From: an uncultured Anaerobiospirillum sp.
Lineage (GTDB): Bacteria; Pseudomonadota; Gammaproteobacteria; Enterobacterales; Succinivibrionaceae
DNA: 58,615 nt
Direction: 5' to 3'
Assembly: GCA_944390115.1 (NCBI GenBank)
Contig: CALXOW010000119.1
Location: 1-58,615, forward strand
Positions 33,459 to 41,118 of this stretch are shown in pieces (the stretch's first letter is position 1; every line of letters begins with the position of its first letter). Made by a program: the position numbers and the translations under genes. Below the pieces are notes generated by a model. It made no database searches and had not been told where the DNA came from. It saw nothing but the letters and a program-made list of their open reading frames with translations.

Positions 33459-34288
33459 TGGCAGGTGAATTTGTGCCTGACGGTCATAAGTACGGACTGC
33501 GCTGGGCTGCGCCTTGGGGTGCAGCCCAAAACACTTACGGCGGCGATACGAAGAATCTCTTCTTCTCTCAGGTTGTCTTTGTTGCGTCAGTCGAGGGCGT
33601 GCCTGTAACCCTAGGCCTCGATGGGTGGTATATGGAAGGGCGTGACACAGCGCCTGCCGGTAACATTGGCGCTAACGCCGCTGATGTAACTCACGTGCTT
33701 TACTTCCGTTTAGCCTATGACCCCGAGACTAAGCAAGCCTGCACTTTTAATTCAACCTACGTGCCTGACCTGCCTGCCCAGTCTCTTGCTGATAACCAAG
33801 TCTTAGTAAGATTAACCTTCAACCTAGCTAAAGCCAAATATCAGAAAGTTAGCGGCGGTGCTTACCCTTATCTTTTTGCGGGCAAGACCTACGGCTCAGG
33901 TTACTTCCGTATCTGGACTAACGCATCACAAACCGGCTCAGGCTGGGATATGTGCTTTGAGTTCTCGGATGCAAAAGAAGTCAAGGTTCATAGCTTCTCG
34001 ATGGGCATTGCCACCCAGTCCGGCAGTCAGATAGGCGCAGCGGCAGGGGCTAGCCTGTACCTCGACGATCAAGAGCTGCCGCTTGTTGGGGGCTTAGTTG
34101 GCAACACTTACGGTGATACTAACGTGCGCACCATCCAGCTAATCGAGCCCGGCGCCTTTACGTATAAAAACAATGTGGGGAGGGGGGGGGGGGTCTATGA
34201 CCTTGGCGGCATGATCATGACCCGAGCACAACTGCGTGCACTCGAGGCGCGCATAACCTTACTAGAGGAAGCACAGAATGGCGAATGA
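33458..34288 (+). CDS. Tail-tip paralogue 3, in frame across G12
   Basis: A 276-residue protein (ATG at 33458 in a TGATG overlap; a GTG three bases earlier is also possible). It has the family start EFVPDGHKYGLRW, LGLDGWY, FRLAYDPET, MCFEFSD and a C-terminal coiled coil (QLRALEARITLLEEA). A run of 12 G at 34182-34193 encodes Arg-Gly-Gly-Gly in the YKN...VYD segment, equal in place to YKSAGGGLYQ of copy 1. With 11 or 13 G the frame would end within a few codons and lose the coiled coil. The current state is ON. Confidence 0.8.
   Translation: MAGEFVPDGHKYGLRWAAPWGAAQNTYGGDTKNLFFSQVVFVASVEGVPVTLGLDGWYMEGRDTAPAGNIGANAADVTHVLYFRLAYDPETKQACTFNSTYVPDLPAQSLADNQVLVRLTFNLAKAKYQKVSGGAYPYLFAGKTYGSGYFRIWTNASQTGSGWDMCFEFSDAKEVKVHSFSMGIATQSGSQIGAAAGASLYLDDQELPLVGGLVGNTYGDTNVRTIQLIEPGAFTYKNNVGRGGGVYDLGGMIMTRAQLRALEARITLLEEAQNGE
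34182..34193 (+). repeat. Homopolymer G12 tract inside tail-tip paralogue 3
   Basis: Twelve consecutive G preceded by GGGGA. The length keeps the gene in frame. Such tracts are prone to slipped-strand mispairing and are classic phase-variation switches. Confidence 0.9.
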
Positions 34289-35082
34289 GTTCACCCCTGA
34301 TGGCAACCGCTATGGTTGGCACTTCTTAAGCGGCTGGGGCATTGTTGGTTATTATGGCAGCAAAGCTACCGGCTTCGGGTTCAATAAAGTCAGTTTTGTT
34401 GTATCTATAGGGGGGGGGGCTTAGGACTTTAGGGCTAGACGGATGGGGCCGAGCTGATAACGCCAATACCCCTAGCTTGGCCCTAGTTCAAGAAGGTGAT
34501 CGCTATGTTGATTCGTTCTACTTCCGCTTAGCATATGACCTCGAGACTGGAGCAGCCTGCGCTTATAACGATTCATTTATCGAAAGCATATGCGAACAGC
34601 CGCTTTCTGCCAATCAGTTTCTTGCTCGTTGCACTATAAGCACTTCTGACCCTTCAGGCTTAAGCAAGAGTTCTCTTGCTTGCTTGTTCTCGAGCACACA
34701 GAATCTTACTTTGAACACTCGCCATGCAGGTGGCGACATGTGGGATTTTAGTTTTGAGTTTGATAAACGCAACTCGCCTGCGGTTAAGTCTTTATCTGTA
34801 AGCTCTCTTCATACTGGGCAGTCAAATGGCGCTCACGTCCGCGTATCTGCCGCGCATGACTTTAATCTCTACCTTGGGGACTATGAACGGCAGTTCACTT
34901 ATAGCCCTAACACTTACACCATTACTAACTTCCTGCCGCTTGGCTTGTCGTACAAGCATACCAACTGCGCGGTCTATATGCTGGAACATGGTGTAGCTAA
35001 GGAAGAGTTTGAAGCTTTAGCCGTTCGGGTCGCTGCCCTCGAGGAAGGTGCTGCGGCAGCTGCGCAAAGTGAGGCGTCTTAG
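34278..35082 (+). pseudogene. Tail-tip paralogue 4, phase OFF at G10
   Basis: The gene starts MANEFTPDGNRYGWHF at 34278 (11-base overlap with copy 3) and runs in frame to a tract of ten G at 34410-34419, after which it meets TAG. The remaining 220 codons (LRTLGLDGWGRAD, FRLAYDLETG, FSFEF, C-terminal coiled coil EEFEALAVRVAALEEG) are open in the +1 frame to 35082. Nine or twelve G would restore a protein of about 267 residues. Twenty bases upstream of and including the start of the tract are identical to copy 1. Because the rest of the gene is undamaged, a reversible OFF state is more likely than decay. Confidence 0.82.
34410..34419 (+). repeat. Homopolymer G10 tract inside tail-tip paralogue 4
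   Basis: Ten G between ATA and CTT codons. Ten is one more than needed for the frame, so this copy is switched off in the sequenced genome. Paralogue 1 has five G at the same homologous place. Confidence 0.9.
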
Positions 35083-35347
35083 CTCTTCAGGTAGGTGGGG
35101 ATTTAGTTGCGGTTTTAACTTGTCGTACAAGTACCCTTTTGTTCAAAAAATTTTAGCTATTCGTGGCGCAGGTGCTGCGCGTGGATTTGAGCGGGTCACT
35201 TTTCACAAGTTGTGAGCTAAGTCTTACTTTTATTAATTTGGGTATGTATGTGTTACATTTTTCTACCCCTTTTCATGTTTATTTCAATTCTGTGATTTAA
35301 GTCGCATTCTTGCGCGCTTTTCATGCTTTCCTTCGAGCTTTGCCCCC
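35083..35347. other. Gene-free gap between convergent operons
   Basis: AT-rich sequence between the rightward tail genes and the leftward helicase gene. It has small inverted repeats (ACTTG-N5-CAAGT near 35117; GCGCAG-GTG-CTGCGC near 35166), but no hairpin with a clear T-run on either strand. Termination of both operons is expected here. Confidence 0.45.
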
Positions 35348-36796
35348 TTAGTAGGCTACGTAAGTGTTACCTGCTACGGGGGCGGCTTTTGTTGTTTGTC
35401 GCTCGAGGAAGAGTGAGCACCTGCCCCACAAGGCTAAAGGCACTTCGCCCAAGGCGCCATGGCGGTTCTTACTGATGTTCAGGGTTGTGGCGTCAGTCTC
35501 ACAAGGTTCGCCCGTGGTGGGTTCTGGGGTGAAGCAAGATTCTGCCGAGGCGTCGCGTGATAAGAGCATCACAACGTCCGCATCTTGCTCGAGCGCGCCT
35601 GAATCTCGAAGGTCGGCGTTAGTTGGGGTGGGGTCGGTGCGGTGCTCGATGTTGCGGTTAAGCTGCGCTAAGGCAAGTACTGGGCAGTGCAGGTCGAGGG
35701 CTAGGGTTTTGAGTTCACGGCTTGCTTCCCCTACTTCGTAGGCACGATTTTGCAAGGTGCGGGAAGGCTTAAGAAGCTGGATGTAATCTACCACTACCAT
35801 GCCGATGCCGCCGTGACGGGCAGCAATGGCGCGCGCTATGTTGCTGATATCACCTGCCGTGATGCTAGTGCGGTCACAAAGGTACATGCATACGTTCTCG
35901 GCGCTGTCCTCGATGCCGTCGAGGTGCAGGCCCTTGATAGCTTGCAGGATGCGTGACCACTTGGCGTTCGGGACTAGGTTGTTGTTAATCTCATAGGTCG
36001 AGACCCGCCCAGCACGGGACATTATACGCGCGACTAATTGTTCTCTTGGCATCTCCAGTGAGACCATCAGAACTGGGAACTTAACGCGGTTGTCGCGGGC
36101 TACGTTCTCGGCAATGTTAAGAGCTAGAGTGGTCTTGCCTACGCCGGGGCGCGCACCGAGCACGCACAGACTGCCGGGCAGGAAGCCGCCGGTTACTGCG
36201 TCGATCTGTGGGAAGCCTGACATGATGGCTGGGCTTGCTTGGCCTGCGCGGTTTTGCAGGTCAGTCAGATAGTCAAGCATGGCCTTGCGCACATCTACGC
36301 ACCCATCTTCTTCGATGGCTTGACTGCCCACAAGTTCGCCTAGCTTGTTCTGGGTAGTGCTTACAATGTCCTCGAGCTTGAAGTTGCCACTTGGGTCGAG
36401 GGCTTTGGCGGCAGCATCTTGCAAGACCTGCCCTAAGCGGCGGATCTGGGCATCGCGCATCACGGCCTTGATGTAATCCTTCAAGGCACTTGCAGGCCCG
36501 CCCGAGGATGGGTTAGCAAGAAGGGCTGCAATGTCTTGGCGATTGAACCCTTGATCTTTCGATCTCGAGCTAACCTGATCGAAGTGTGCCATGACCTGCC
36601 CTACTTCCGTGGTGCCGATCTGTGCCTTGGCTTGCTTAAAGAAGGCAAATATACGCGCATGCTTGATGCTCGAGAAGTCTTGAGGCTTGAGCTGCGCTAA
36701 GTCTTGGGCAAGGTCAGGGTCTGCCCAGTACTCAGGCCGTGCAATGAGATCGCCTAATAGTCTTGCTTCTACTTCCAGAATGTGTGCGTTAGCCAT
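35348..36796 (-). CDS. dnaB: Replicative DNA helicase, DnaB-like
   Basis: A 482-residue replicative helicase. The N-terminal domain (about 1-110: EVEARLLGDLIARPEYW) is DnaB-like; the RecA-type ATPase has Walker A GARPGVGKTT (about 210-219), an arginine- and acid-rich Walker B VVVDYIQLL and the DLRDSGALEQDADVV motif near the C-terminus. It would unwind phage DNA at the fork and recruit host primase and polymerase; no phage polymerase is present. It is the last gene of the leftward middle operon. A GAGG site lies 12 bases before the ATG. Confidence 0.94.
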   Translation of the reverse strand: MANAHILEVEARLLGDLIARPEYWADPDLAQDLAQLKPQDFSSIKHARIFAFFKQAKAQIGTTEVGQVMAHFDQVSSRSKDQGFNRQDIAALLANPSSGGPASALKDYIKAVMRDAQIRRLGQVLQDAAAKALDPSGNFKLEDIVSTTQNKLGELVGSQAIEEDGCVDVRKAMLDYLTDLQNRAGQASPAIMSGFPQIDAVTGGFLPGSLCVLGARPGVGKTTLALNIAENVARDNRVKFPVLMVSLEMPREQLVARIMSRAGRVSTYEINNNLVPNAKWSRILQAIKGLHLDGIEDSAENVCMYLCDRTSITAGDISNIARAIAARHGGIGMVVVDYIQLLKPSRTLQNRAYEVGEASRELKTLALDLHCPVLALAQLNRNIEHRTDPTPTNADLRDSGALEQDADVVMLLSRDASAESCFTPEPTTGEPCETDATTLNISKNRHGALGEVPLALWGRCSLFLERQTTKAAPVAGNTYVAY

Positions 36797-37122
36797 TGTT
36801 CGTTAATCCTCGATGGTGTAAGCTTAAAGGGAACAAGCCCGAGCGGATGGGCTCAGGCTTGCAACTTTGACCGCGTTACTGCGGTGCCGTTGGGTTTTCT
36901 CCGTGTTGGCCTAATGGCCTTCCTAGTGTACCAGTTTGCCTTGAGTTCTATGGCTAAAATATGTACACTAAAGAAGTGACCGGCCTCTAGCCCCGTTTTC
37001 TATAGTTAATATCTGATGGTTAAGCTTTAAGCATAGCCGTTGGGTTTTCTCCGTGGGCTACGCCGGTCGCTTCTTATACGGGCTAGGGTCTGGGCCGGGG
37101 CCCTAGCTCGGAAGGTCTGACC
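36797..37122 (-). other. Leader region with a 20-base direct repeat
   Basis: Non-coding gap between helicase and antirepressor genes. A 20-base word GCCGTTGGGTTTTCTCCGTG is repeated exactly 150 bases apart (36886-36905 and 37036-37055). On the minus strand it reads as a GGAGAAAACCCAA translation-initiation leader, similar to those before the genes at 43380 and 51375. Behind the second copy is a four-codon frame (Met-Leu-Lys-Ala-stop); behind the first there is no start codon. These may be remnants of lost genes or regulatory leaders. Confidence 0.55.
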
Positions 37123-37974
37123 CTAAACGGCTTTGTCTAGTTCAGTCACTAGGGTCTGGGCTAGGTTCGCAATGGTCTTGCTTCGAGGGTTCTCTAAGAT
37201 GCTCTTAACAAGGCCGCAAGCAAGCTCAAGTTTGGTGCGCAGTTCCTGCGTATCGGCTTGGGCTTTCTTGTTTTCTGGAGCTGCCTCAAGTTCCTCGATG
37301 TACTCTTGAGCTTTAGCAAGCTGTGCCTTCAAGCAGGTGGTGCTAGCCTCGACGCGCTTGCGCACATCTTCTTCAGACAATCCCCAGTTGACCTGCGTGC
37401 CGCCGCATTGGTGCTTAGCTATGGCGTACCCTTGTGCCTTCGCTCGGTCGATGCACCAAGCAAGAAGGTCACGCCCTTGCTGCGTCATGCCGTAGTGGTC
37501 GCCCAGTTCACCCATCACTTGGATGTATGAGACCGAGAAGTTCCCGTTTTGATCGCAGGTCGGCACCTGCGGAAGAGTGTCATCGGTTAAGGCTGGAGCT
37601 GGGGTGCGCACTTCATAGTGACCGGTCTTGCGCAGTGTTGGCAGCAAGTCACTGTAGACCCACTGACGGAAGCGGCGTGCCGTGTCCGAGCGGCCGCGCA
37701 TCATAAGGAAGTACAGATGCATCTCTTCGATCATGGTCATGTTCTGGATGCCGCCTGCCGTCTGGAAAGGGGCTAACTTAAAGTTAGACCCCTCAAATTC
37801 TATGCTGATTTGCTGAAGTGCCTTGGAAGGATTGGTCAGGCCGCATGCTGCGCATACGTCAGCAAGGCAGAAGGTCAGGTCACTGCCATGCTCCAGCACC
37901 TTGATCGGGTGCCCTTCAAAGAAAACAGTGCACTGGGTGCTGCCGTTCGCAAGCTGGATGTAAGTTGGGTTCAT
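37123..37974 (-). CDS. BRO-N/antirepressor family protein
   Basis: A 283-residue protein. The N-terminal 110 residues match the BRO-N domain (FFEGHPIKVLEHG, LADVCAACGLTNPSKALQQI, FRQWVYSDLLPTLRKTGHYE). The C-terminal part (LLAWCIDRAKAQGYAI, then helices and coiled coil) is similar in layout to phage antirepressors with a KilAC-like end. Such proteins bind DNA or repressors and affect the lysis-lysogeny decision or replication. A GAGGAACG site precedes the ATG. It is transcribed together with the helicase. Confidence 0.82.
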   Translation of the reverse strand: MNPTYIQLANGSTQCTVFFEGHPIKVLEHGSDLTFCLADVCAACGLTNPSKALQQISIEFEGSNFKLAPFQTAGGIQNMTMIEEMHLYFLMMRGRSDTARRFRQWVYSDLLPTLRKTGHYEVRTPAPALTDDTLPQVPTCDQNGNFSVSYIQVMGELGDHYGMTQQGRDLLAWCIDRAKAQGYAIAKHQCGGTQVNWGLSEEDVRKRVEASTTCLKAQLAKAQEYIEELEAAPENKKAQADTQELRTKLELACGLVKSILENPRSKTIANLAQTLVTELDKAV

Positions 37975-37985
37975 GGTTCGTTCCT

Positions 37986-38192
37986 CTAGATGTAAGGTGT
38001 AAGGTCTTCGGGCAGGTGAACAACGATAACACCCTGCCCCGGTCTTGGGCCTAGACGCGGCCCGCCGAGTTCGCTTGGCTGTGGCTTCGGGAAGTCGGCA
38101 GTGATCTCAGGGTGATGGCCGCGCCAATAGCCTGCCGGTTCGTTAGCTGCCTTGATGCGGGTGATGCCTAAGGACTTCGCTGGAACTCTCAT
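37986..38192 (-). CDS. Small protein, unknown
   Basis: A 68-residue protein from the ATG at 38192, preceded by an AGGGGGTG ribosome-binding site. It is short and basic at the start (MRVPAKSLGITRI), ends LPEDLTPYI and has no motif I recognise. It lies between the BRO gene (11 bases away) and the 349-residue gene (10 bases away) and is probably cotranscribed with them. A longer reading of the frame would run into the upstream gene and is not supported. Confidence 0.55.
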   Translation of the reverse strand: MRVPAKSLGITRIKAANEPAGYWRGHHPEITADFPKPQPSELGGPRLGPRPGQGVIVVHLPEDLTPYI

Positions 38193-38202
38193 GGTGCACC
38201 CC

Positions 38203-39252
38203 CTAGCACCCAAAGATGTGCTGCCAAAAGGGCTCATCGTCGCTCCAGCCGAAGGCCGAGCCGCAGGGCCGGGGCCCCGCCCCATCACCCCCGCCAAGAC
38301 CCTGATTTTTATGGGATTTATACGCGCTATCGAGCTCAGGCTCAAGAAAACCACCGCCGCAGGTGTCTTGGTCTAATTCTTCTTCAGAACCGTAGCTTGG
38401 GCCGCTAACCCAGTCGCTCCAGTCTTGGTGATCGCAGATCGCGATCTGAAGATCGCTGCCTTGCTCGAGTGGCCCCGGCAGGCCCTGCCCTGCCGCGTTG
38501 GTGCCTTCTTCGTACTCGGGGTCGAGACCGTCGATCTCGGCGCGCATCAGATCGTGATCGCTGAAGGTCGAGATCGTGCCGTCTTCTTCGACTACGATGC
38601 CGATCTCTTCTTCAGCGGGTTCGATGCCGTCGCATGGGCTTTGGCTGTTGTGTTGATCCTTCGAGGCAGGGGCGGTGTCTTGGGCAGGAAGTTCGGCGGC
38701 AGTGGCTTGGTCTTGAGCCGAGGCCGGGCACAGAATGGCGCTTAAGGCCTTGAGCAAGTCGACTTGCTCGGAAGGTTGTGGGGCTGGAGCTTCAGCGGCT
38801 TCGGTCTTGGCCTCGACTGGGGCGGCCTTAGCTACCTTCTTAGCGGCGCGGGCAAACTCGAGGTAGGCATCAGCCATCATGGCGATCGCCTGTAAGATCA
38901 CGTTGTCGCACTCACAGCGTGGCACTACGCTCTTCTTAGCGGTGACCCAGTTCTCGCCCAGCTTGCGCTTAGCTGCGCAGTCGAGGGCTTCGTTAAGCTC
39001 GGCGTCAGTTAAGACTTCACGGGCGGCGGCAGTAAGGTAGCCACGGCCTTGAGCCTTGAGGCGGCTTTGAGCGGTCTTGGTGCTTACGCCCAGCACCTGC
39101 GTGCACAGGTGCTCAAAGAAGCTGTAGGTGAAGGTGACGGTGCGGTCGGTGCCGATGTGGGCCTCGAAGGCTTGAGACTGGGTGCCGTCTTGGGCTGTAT
39201 GGGTGAAGGTGACGATGCGGGTATCGGCGTTGCTCGAGATAAGATTTAACAT
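38203..39252 (-). CDS. Unknown protein with folded N-terminus and acidic tail
   Basis: About 349 residues from the ATG at 39252 (AGGTGG five bases upstream; a GTG three codons earlier is possible). Residues 1-125 look folded, with a helix-turn-helix-like stretch (FFEHLCTQVLGVSTKTAQSRL); residues 130-349 are low-complexity, Ala/Pro/Glu then Asp/Glu/Gly-rich, and end GCHIFGC-like with several Cys/His. The coding strand holds several GATC words. It could be a DNA-mimic-like or adaptor protein, but this is only suggested by the acidity. Confidence 0.65.
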   Translation of the reverse strand: MLNLISSNADTRIVTFTHTAQDGTQSQAFEAHIGTDRTVTFTYSFFEHLCTQVLGVSTKTAQSRLKAQGRGYLTAAAREVLTDAELNEALDCAAKRKLGENWVTAKKSVVPRCECDNVILQAIAMMADAYLEFARAAKKVAKAAPVEAKTEAAEAPAPQPSEQVDLLKALSAILCPASAQDQATAAELPAQDTAPASKDQHNSQSPCDGIEPAEEEIGIVVEEDGTISTFSDHDLMRAEIDGLDPEYEEGTNAAGQGLPGPLEQGSDLQIAICDHQDWSDWVSGPSYGSEEELDQDTCGGGFLEPELDSAYKSHKNQGLGGGDGAGPRPCGSAFGWSDDEPFWQHIFGC

Positions 39253-39352
39253 AATTACCACCTTGATGCTTTTGGTTGAGACTGCGGGGCCTTGGGTCTT
39301 GCCCCTGCCCCCTTGATGTGGGCAGGGCCTTGCGCCCCGCCCGAGGCCCGGC

Positions 39353-39526
39353 TTAGCGGGCCATGCTGCGCTTCAGTACGTCACTGTTCAGGCAGCGGCT
39401 CCAGCGGTCGCCACGGATCAGGCTGCGGCGGGCGTTTGCTGCGCGGCCCAGCTTCTTGTTCTCTTCAGCTAAGGCGGCGTCGTAAGCATCAATCTTGGTG
39501 GTGTTGGTGTTCTTGGCATTGTTCAT
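39353..39526 (-). CDS. Very small basic protein, first gene behind strong promoter 1
   Basis: A 57-residue basic protein (MNNAKNTNTTKIDAYDAAL at the start; RAANARRSLIRGDRW and KRSMAR near the end). AGGA lies about 12 bases before the ATG. It directly follows a near-consensus promoter (39584-39612) with a hairpin in the leader. Small basic early proteins of this sort often act on host functions; nothing specific can be read from it. Confidence 0.6.
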   Translation of the reverse strand: MNNAKNTNTTKIDAYDAALAEENKKLGRAANARRSLIRGDRWSRCLNSDVLKRSMAR

Positions 39527-39583
39527 TTTAACGTCCTCGATTCAAGTTCTTGGGGTCGCCCCCGTTTGTCTTTGTATGGGTTC

Positions 39584-39612
39584 ATTATAGACAGGCTTTA
39601 GAACAGTGTCAA
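39584..39612 (-). promoter_or_regulatory. Strong sigma70 promoter 1 (cassette copy 1)
   Basis: On the minus strand TTGACA, 17 bases, TATAAT: a perfect consensus. Upstream lie an A/T-rich stretch and GGAACAAAA-N7-TTTTTTCAA, a variant of the GGTACAAAA operator, then GATGGG-N12-CCCATC (39663-39686). Downstream the leader carries a GGGG/CCCC hairpin (about 39552-39563). The layout is shared with copies at 40213 and 41091. Confidence 0.8.
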
Positions 39613-39842
39613 CAATTTTTTGAAAAAATTTGTGATTTTGTTCCAAAACGATCGAGAATTGAGATGGGAAGCGGCCTGCGCCCATCTGGGATTTAGTCCA
39701 AAGACGGGACTAAGGGCCGGGCAGGCCGCCTTGTTGCACCTTCGAGCGGCGCTTAAGGCGGGGTGGGGTGTTGGTGGGAAGTGGCGATCTAGAGATCGCT
39801 AGATCGCGCAGTGGAATGGCGGGGCTGGGCCCCGCCGGGGGC
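39613..39842. promoter_or_regulatory. Upstream region of promoter 1 with palindrome and GATC cluster
   Basis: Together with the promoter and leader this belongs to a 316-base gene-free stretch (39527-39842). It holds a perfect 6-base-arm palindrome GATGGG-N12-CCCATC at 39663-39686 and three GATC sites within 39786-39805. The same order of elements recurs upstream of promoter 2, so the two gaps look duplicated. Confidence 0.55.
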
Positions 39843-40145
39843 TTAGGCCTGCCCCTCACGGAAGGCCTTGAGGGCCTCAGGGTCGATCTCATCCAGGCCG
39901 TCGAGGCCGTTATCTTCAACTGGGGTGGTGGCCATATCGCTGAAGTCGCCGTCGAAGTTGATCATCTTCTCGTTCCAGCGTTCCCAGCGGCGCTTGGCAT
40001 TGCGGATGGCGCGCTTGCCTGCCGGGGTTTTGTAGTAATCACGAAGGTCGGCCAAGATTTCGTTGCCCATCTCGATCCAGTCTTCTTCAGTGCGGCAGAT
40101 GATCTCTTGTAACTCGGTAGCTTGGCAGGAAATGATCTTGTTCAT
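39843..40145 (-). CDS. Unknown 100-residue protein with KIISCQATEL start
   Basis: Starts at the ATG at 40145 with GGAG nine bases upstream. The first residues MNKIISCQATELQ are shared with the neighbouring gene at 40518-41033, while the rest differs: a helical basic middle (KRAIRNAKRRWERWNEKM) and an acidic end (DGLDEIDPEALKAF). The shared start together with the shared promoter suggests that a promoter-plus-start module was duplicated and joined to different bodies. Function unknown. Confidence 0.65.
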   Translation of the reverse strand: MNKIISCQATELQEIICRTEEDWIEMGNEILADLRDYYKTPAGKRAIRNAKRRWERWNEKMINFDGDFSDMATTPVEDNGLDGLDEIDPEALKAFREGQA

Positions 40146-40212
40146 GGTTTTAATCTCCATTCTTCTTTCTTCTTTCTTCTTTGGGGTGCTCCCCCTGTCT
40201 TTGTATGAGTTC

Positions 40213-40241
40213 ATTATAGACTTGCCCCGCATGTGTGTCAA
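40213..40241 (-). promoter_or_regulatory. Strong sigma70 promoter 2 (cassette copy 2)
   Basis: TTGACA, 17 bases, TATAAT on the minus strand. A GGTACAAAA-N7-TTTTTTCAA box lies just upstream, GATGG-N14-CCATC at 40292-40315, and a GGGG/CCCC hairpin in the leader at 40183-40194. It would drive the 100-residue gene and those behind it. Confidence 0.8.
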
Positions 40242-40517
40242 CAATTTTTTGAAAAAATTTGCGATTTTGTACCTAAACAGGGTCAAAACGTGATGGGTGG
40301 CGCCTTTTGACCATCTTTGTTTTAGTCTAAAAGCCTGCGCAGGGCGGGGGTTGAGGCGCTTTGATGCACCTTCGAGGGGCTGGAGATAGCGATCTAGTGA
40401 TCTGAAGTAGCGATCTAGCGCTCTCCAGATCGAGATCTCGATCTGAAGTGGGGCGGGACTGGGGTGGGCGGCCCCTAGTGCAGGGACCTTGGGAAGGCGG
40501 GGCACTGCCCCGCTGCG
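40242..40517. promoter_or_regulatory. Upstream region of promoter 2 with palindrome and six GATC sites
   Basis: Part of a 372-base gap (40146-40517). It carries the palindrome at 40292-40315 and six GATC words inside 40391-40443, far above the chance rate of one per 256 bases. Order and several words (TGCACCTTCGAG) match the gap upstream of promoter 1. Confidence 0.55.
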
Positions 40518-41033
40518 CTAGTCTAGCTTTAGGCCGAGTTGGACTAACTCAAATGTCCCGACGTCGATGAGCTCGATGTCGATGTCGTTATCGATGTCTC
40601 GGTCTAAGCACTCGAGGCCCGGCAGCGTCAGGTCGAAATCGGTGTTAGGTTCTGGGCGGCCGAGCTCACCCCAGTCGATACCTACGCCCGTAACTTCAGC
40701 CCGAACTAAGTCAAGGCTAACGAAAAGGAACAGCTTGAAGATCTCGAGGGTAGCCGAGCCCGTGCCTAAGAAGTGCTCCAGCATCTTCTCTAAGGTCTCG
40801 GCTTCGTGCATGAAGGTGTAAGGGGCATCGGCCTCGGCGCAGAAGTCTACGGCTTCCCAGTAGTCAGCGCCGATCTGATCGGCAATGTAGTCGCGGACGT
40901 CATTGCCAAAGTAGGTGTGGGTCTCGCTTACGTAAGCGGTGAAGGTGCGGTTGGCGTGCTCGAAGTAGACTTTGTTGAGGGTCTCGCCGTTGGCGGTGGT
41001 TAACTCAGTGGCTTGGCAGGAGATGATCTTCAT
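40518..41033 (-). CDS. Unknown 171-residue protein with KIISCQATEL start
   Basis: Begins MKIISCQATELTTANGETL; the first ten residues match the product of 39843-40145. The following part (RTFTAYVSETHTYFGNDVRDYIADQIG) looks folded, and the C-terminal 60 residues are acidic with DRDIDNDIDIELID. A GAAGG-type site precedes the ATG. It is the first gene behind promoter 3. Function unknown; the high acidity would suit a DNA-mimic or a partner-binding protein, without further support. Confidence 0.65.
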   Translation of the reverse strand: MKIISCQATELTTANGETLNKVYFEHANRTFTAYVSETHTYFGNDVRDYIADQIGADYWEAVDFCAEADAPYTFMHEAETLEKMLEHFLGTGSATLEIFKLFLFVSLDLVRAEVTGVGIDWGELGRPEPNTDFDLTLPGLECLDRDIDNDIDIELIDVGTFELVQLGLKLD

Positions 41034-41090
41034 ATCTTTTACCTTCTTATCTTTAGGGGCTTAGCCCCGTTCTTGTCTTTGGATGGGTTC

Positions 41091-41118
41091 ATTTTAACAT
41101 GGGTTTAGGCGTTGTCAA
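41091..41118 (-). promoter_or_regulatory. Strong sigma70 promoter 3 (cassette copy 3)
   Basis: TTGACA, 16 bases, TAAAAT on the minus strand. The GGTACAAAA-N7-TTTTTTCAA box lies upstream, GATG...CATC (41181-41202) further up, and a GGGGC-TTA-GCCCC hairpin (41056-41068) in the leader. Confidence 0.75.

Noticed and set aside
31830-35347. A diversity-generating retroelement, expected because of the BPP-1-like capsid
   Set aside because: No frame in the window has reverse transcriptase motifs (no YxDD), and I found no template/variable repeat pair near the tail-tip genes. The variation signal here is homopolymer length.
36782-36979. Rightward 65-codon frame opposite the helicase start
   Set aside because: It is antisense to the helicase start and leader repeat; no ribosome-binding site or coding signal.
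40146-40505. N-terminal extension of the 100-residue gene to about 220 residues
   Set aside because: It would cover promoter 2, its leader hairpin and the GATC cluster. The ATG at 40145 has GGAG upstream and matches the shared KIISCQATEL start.
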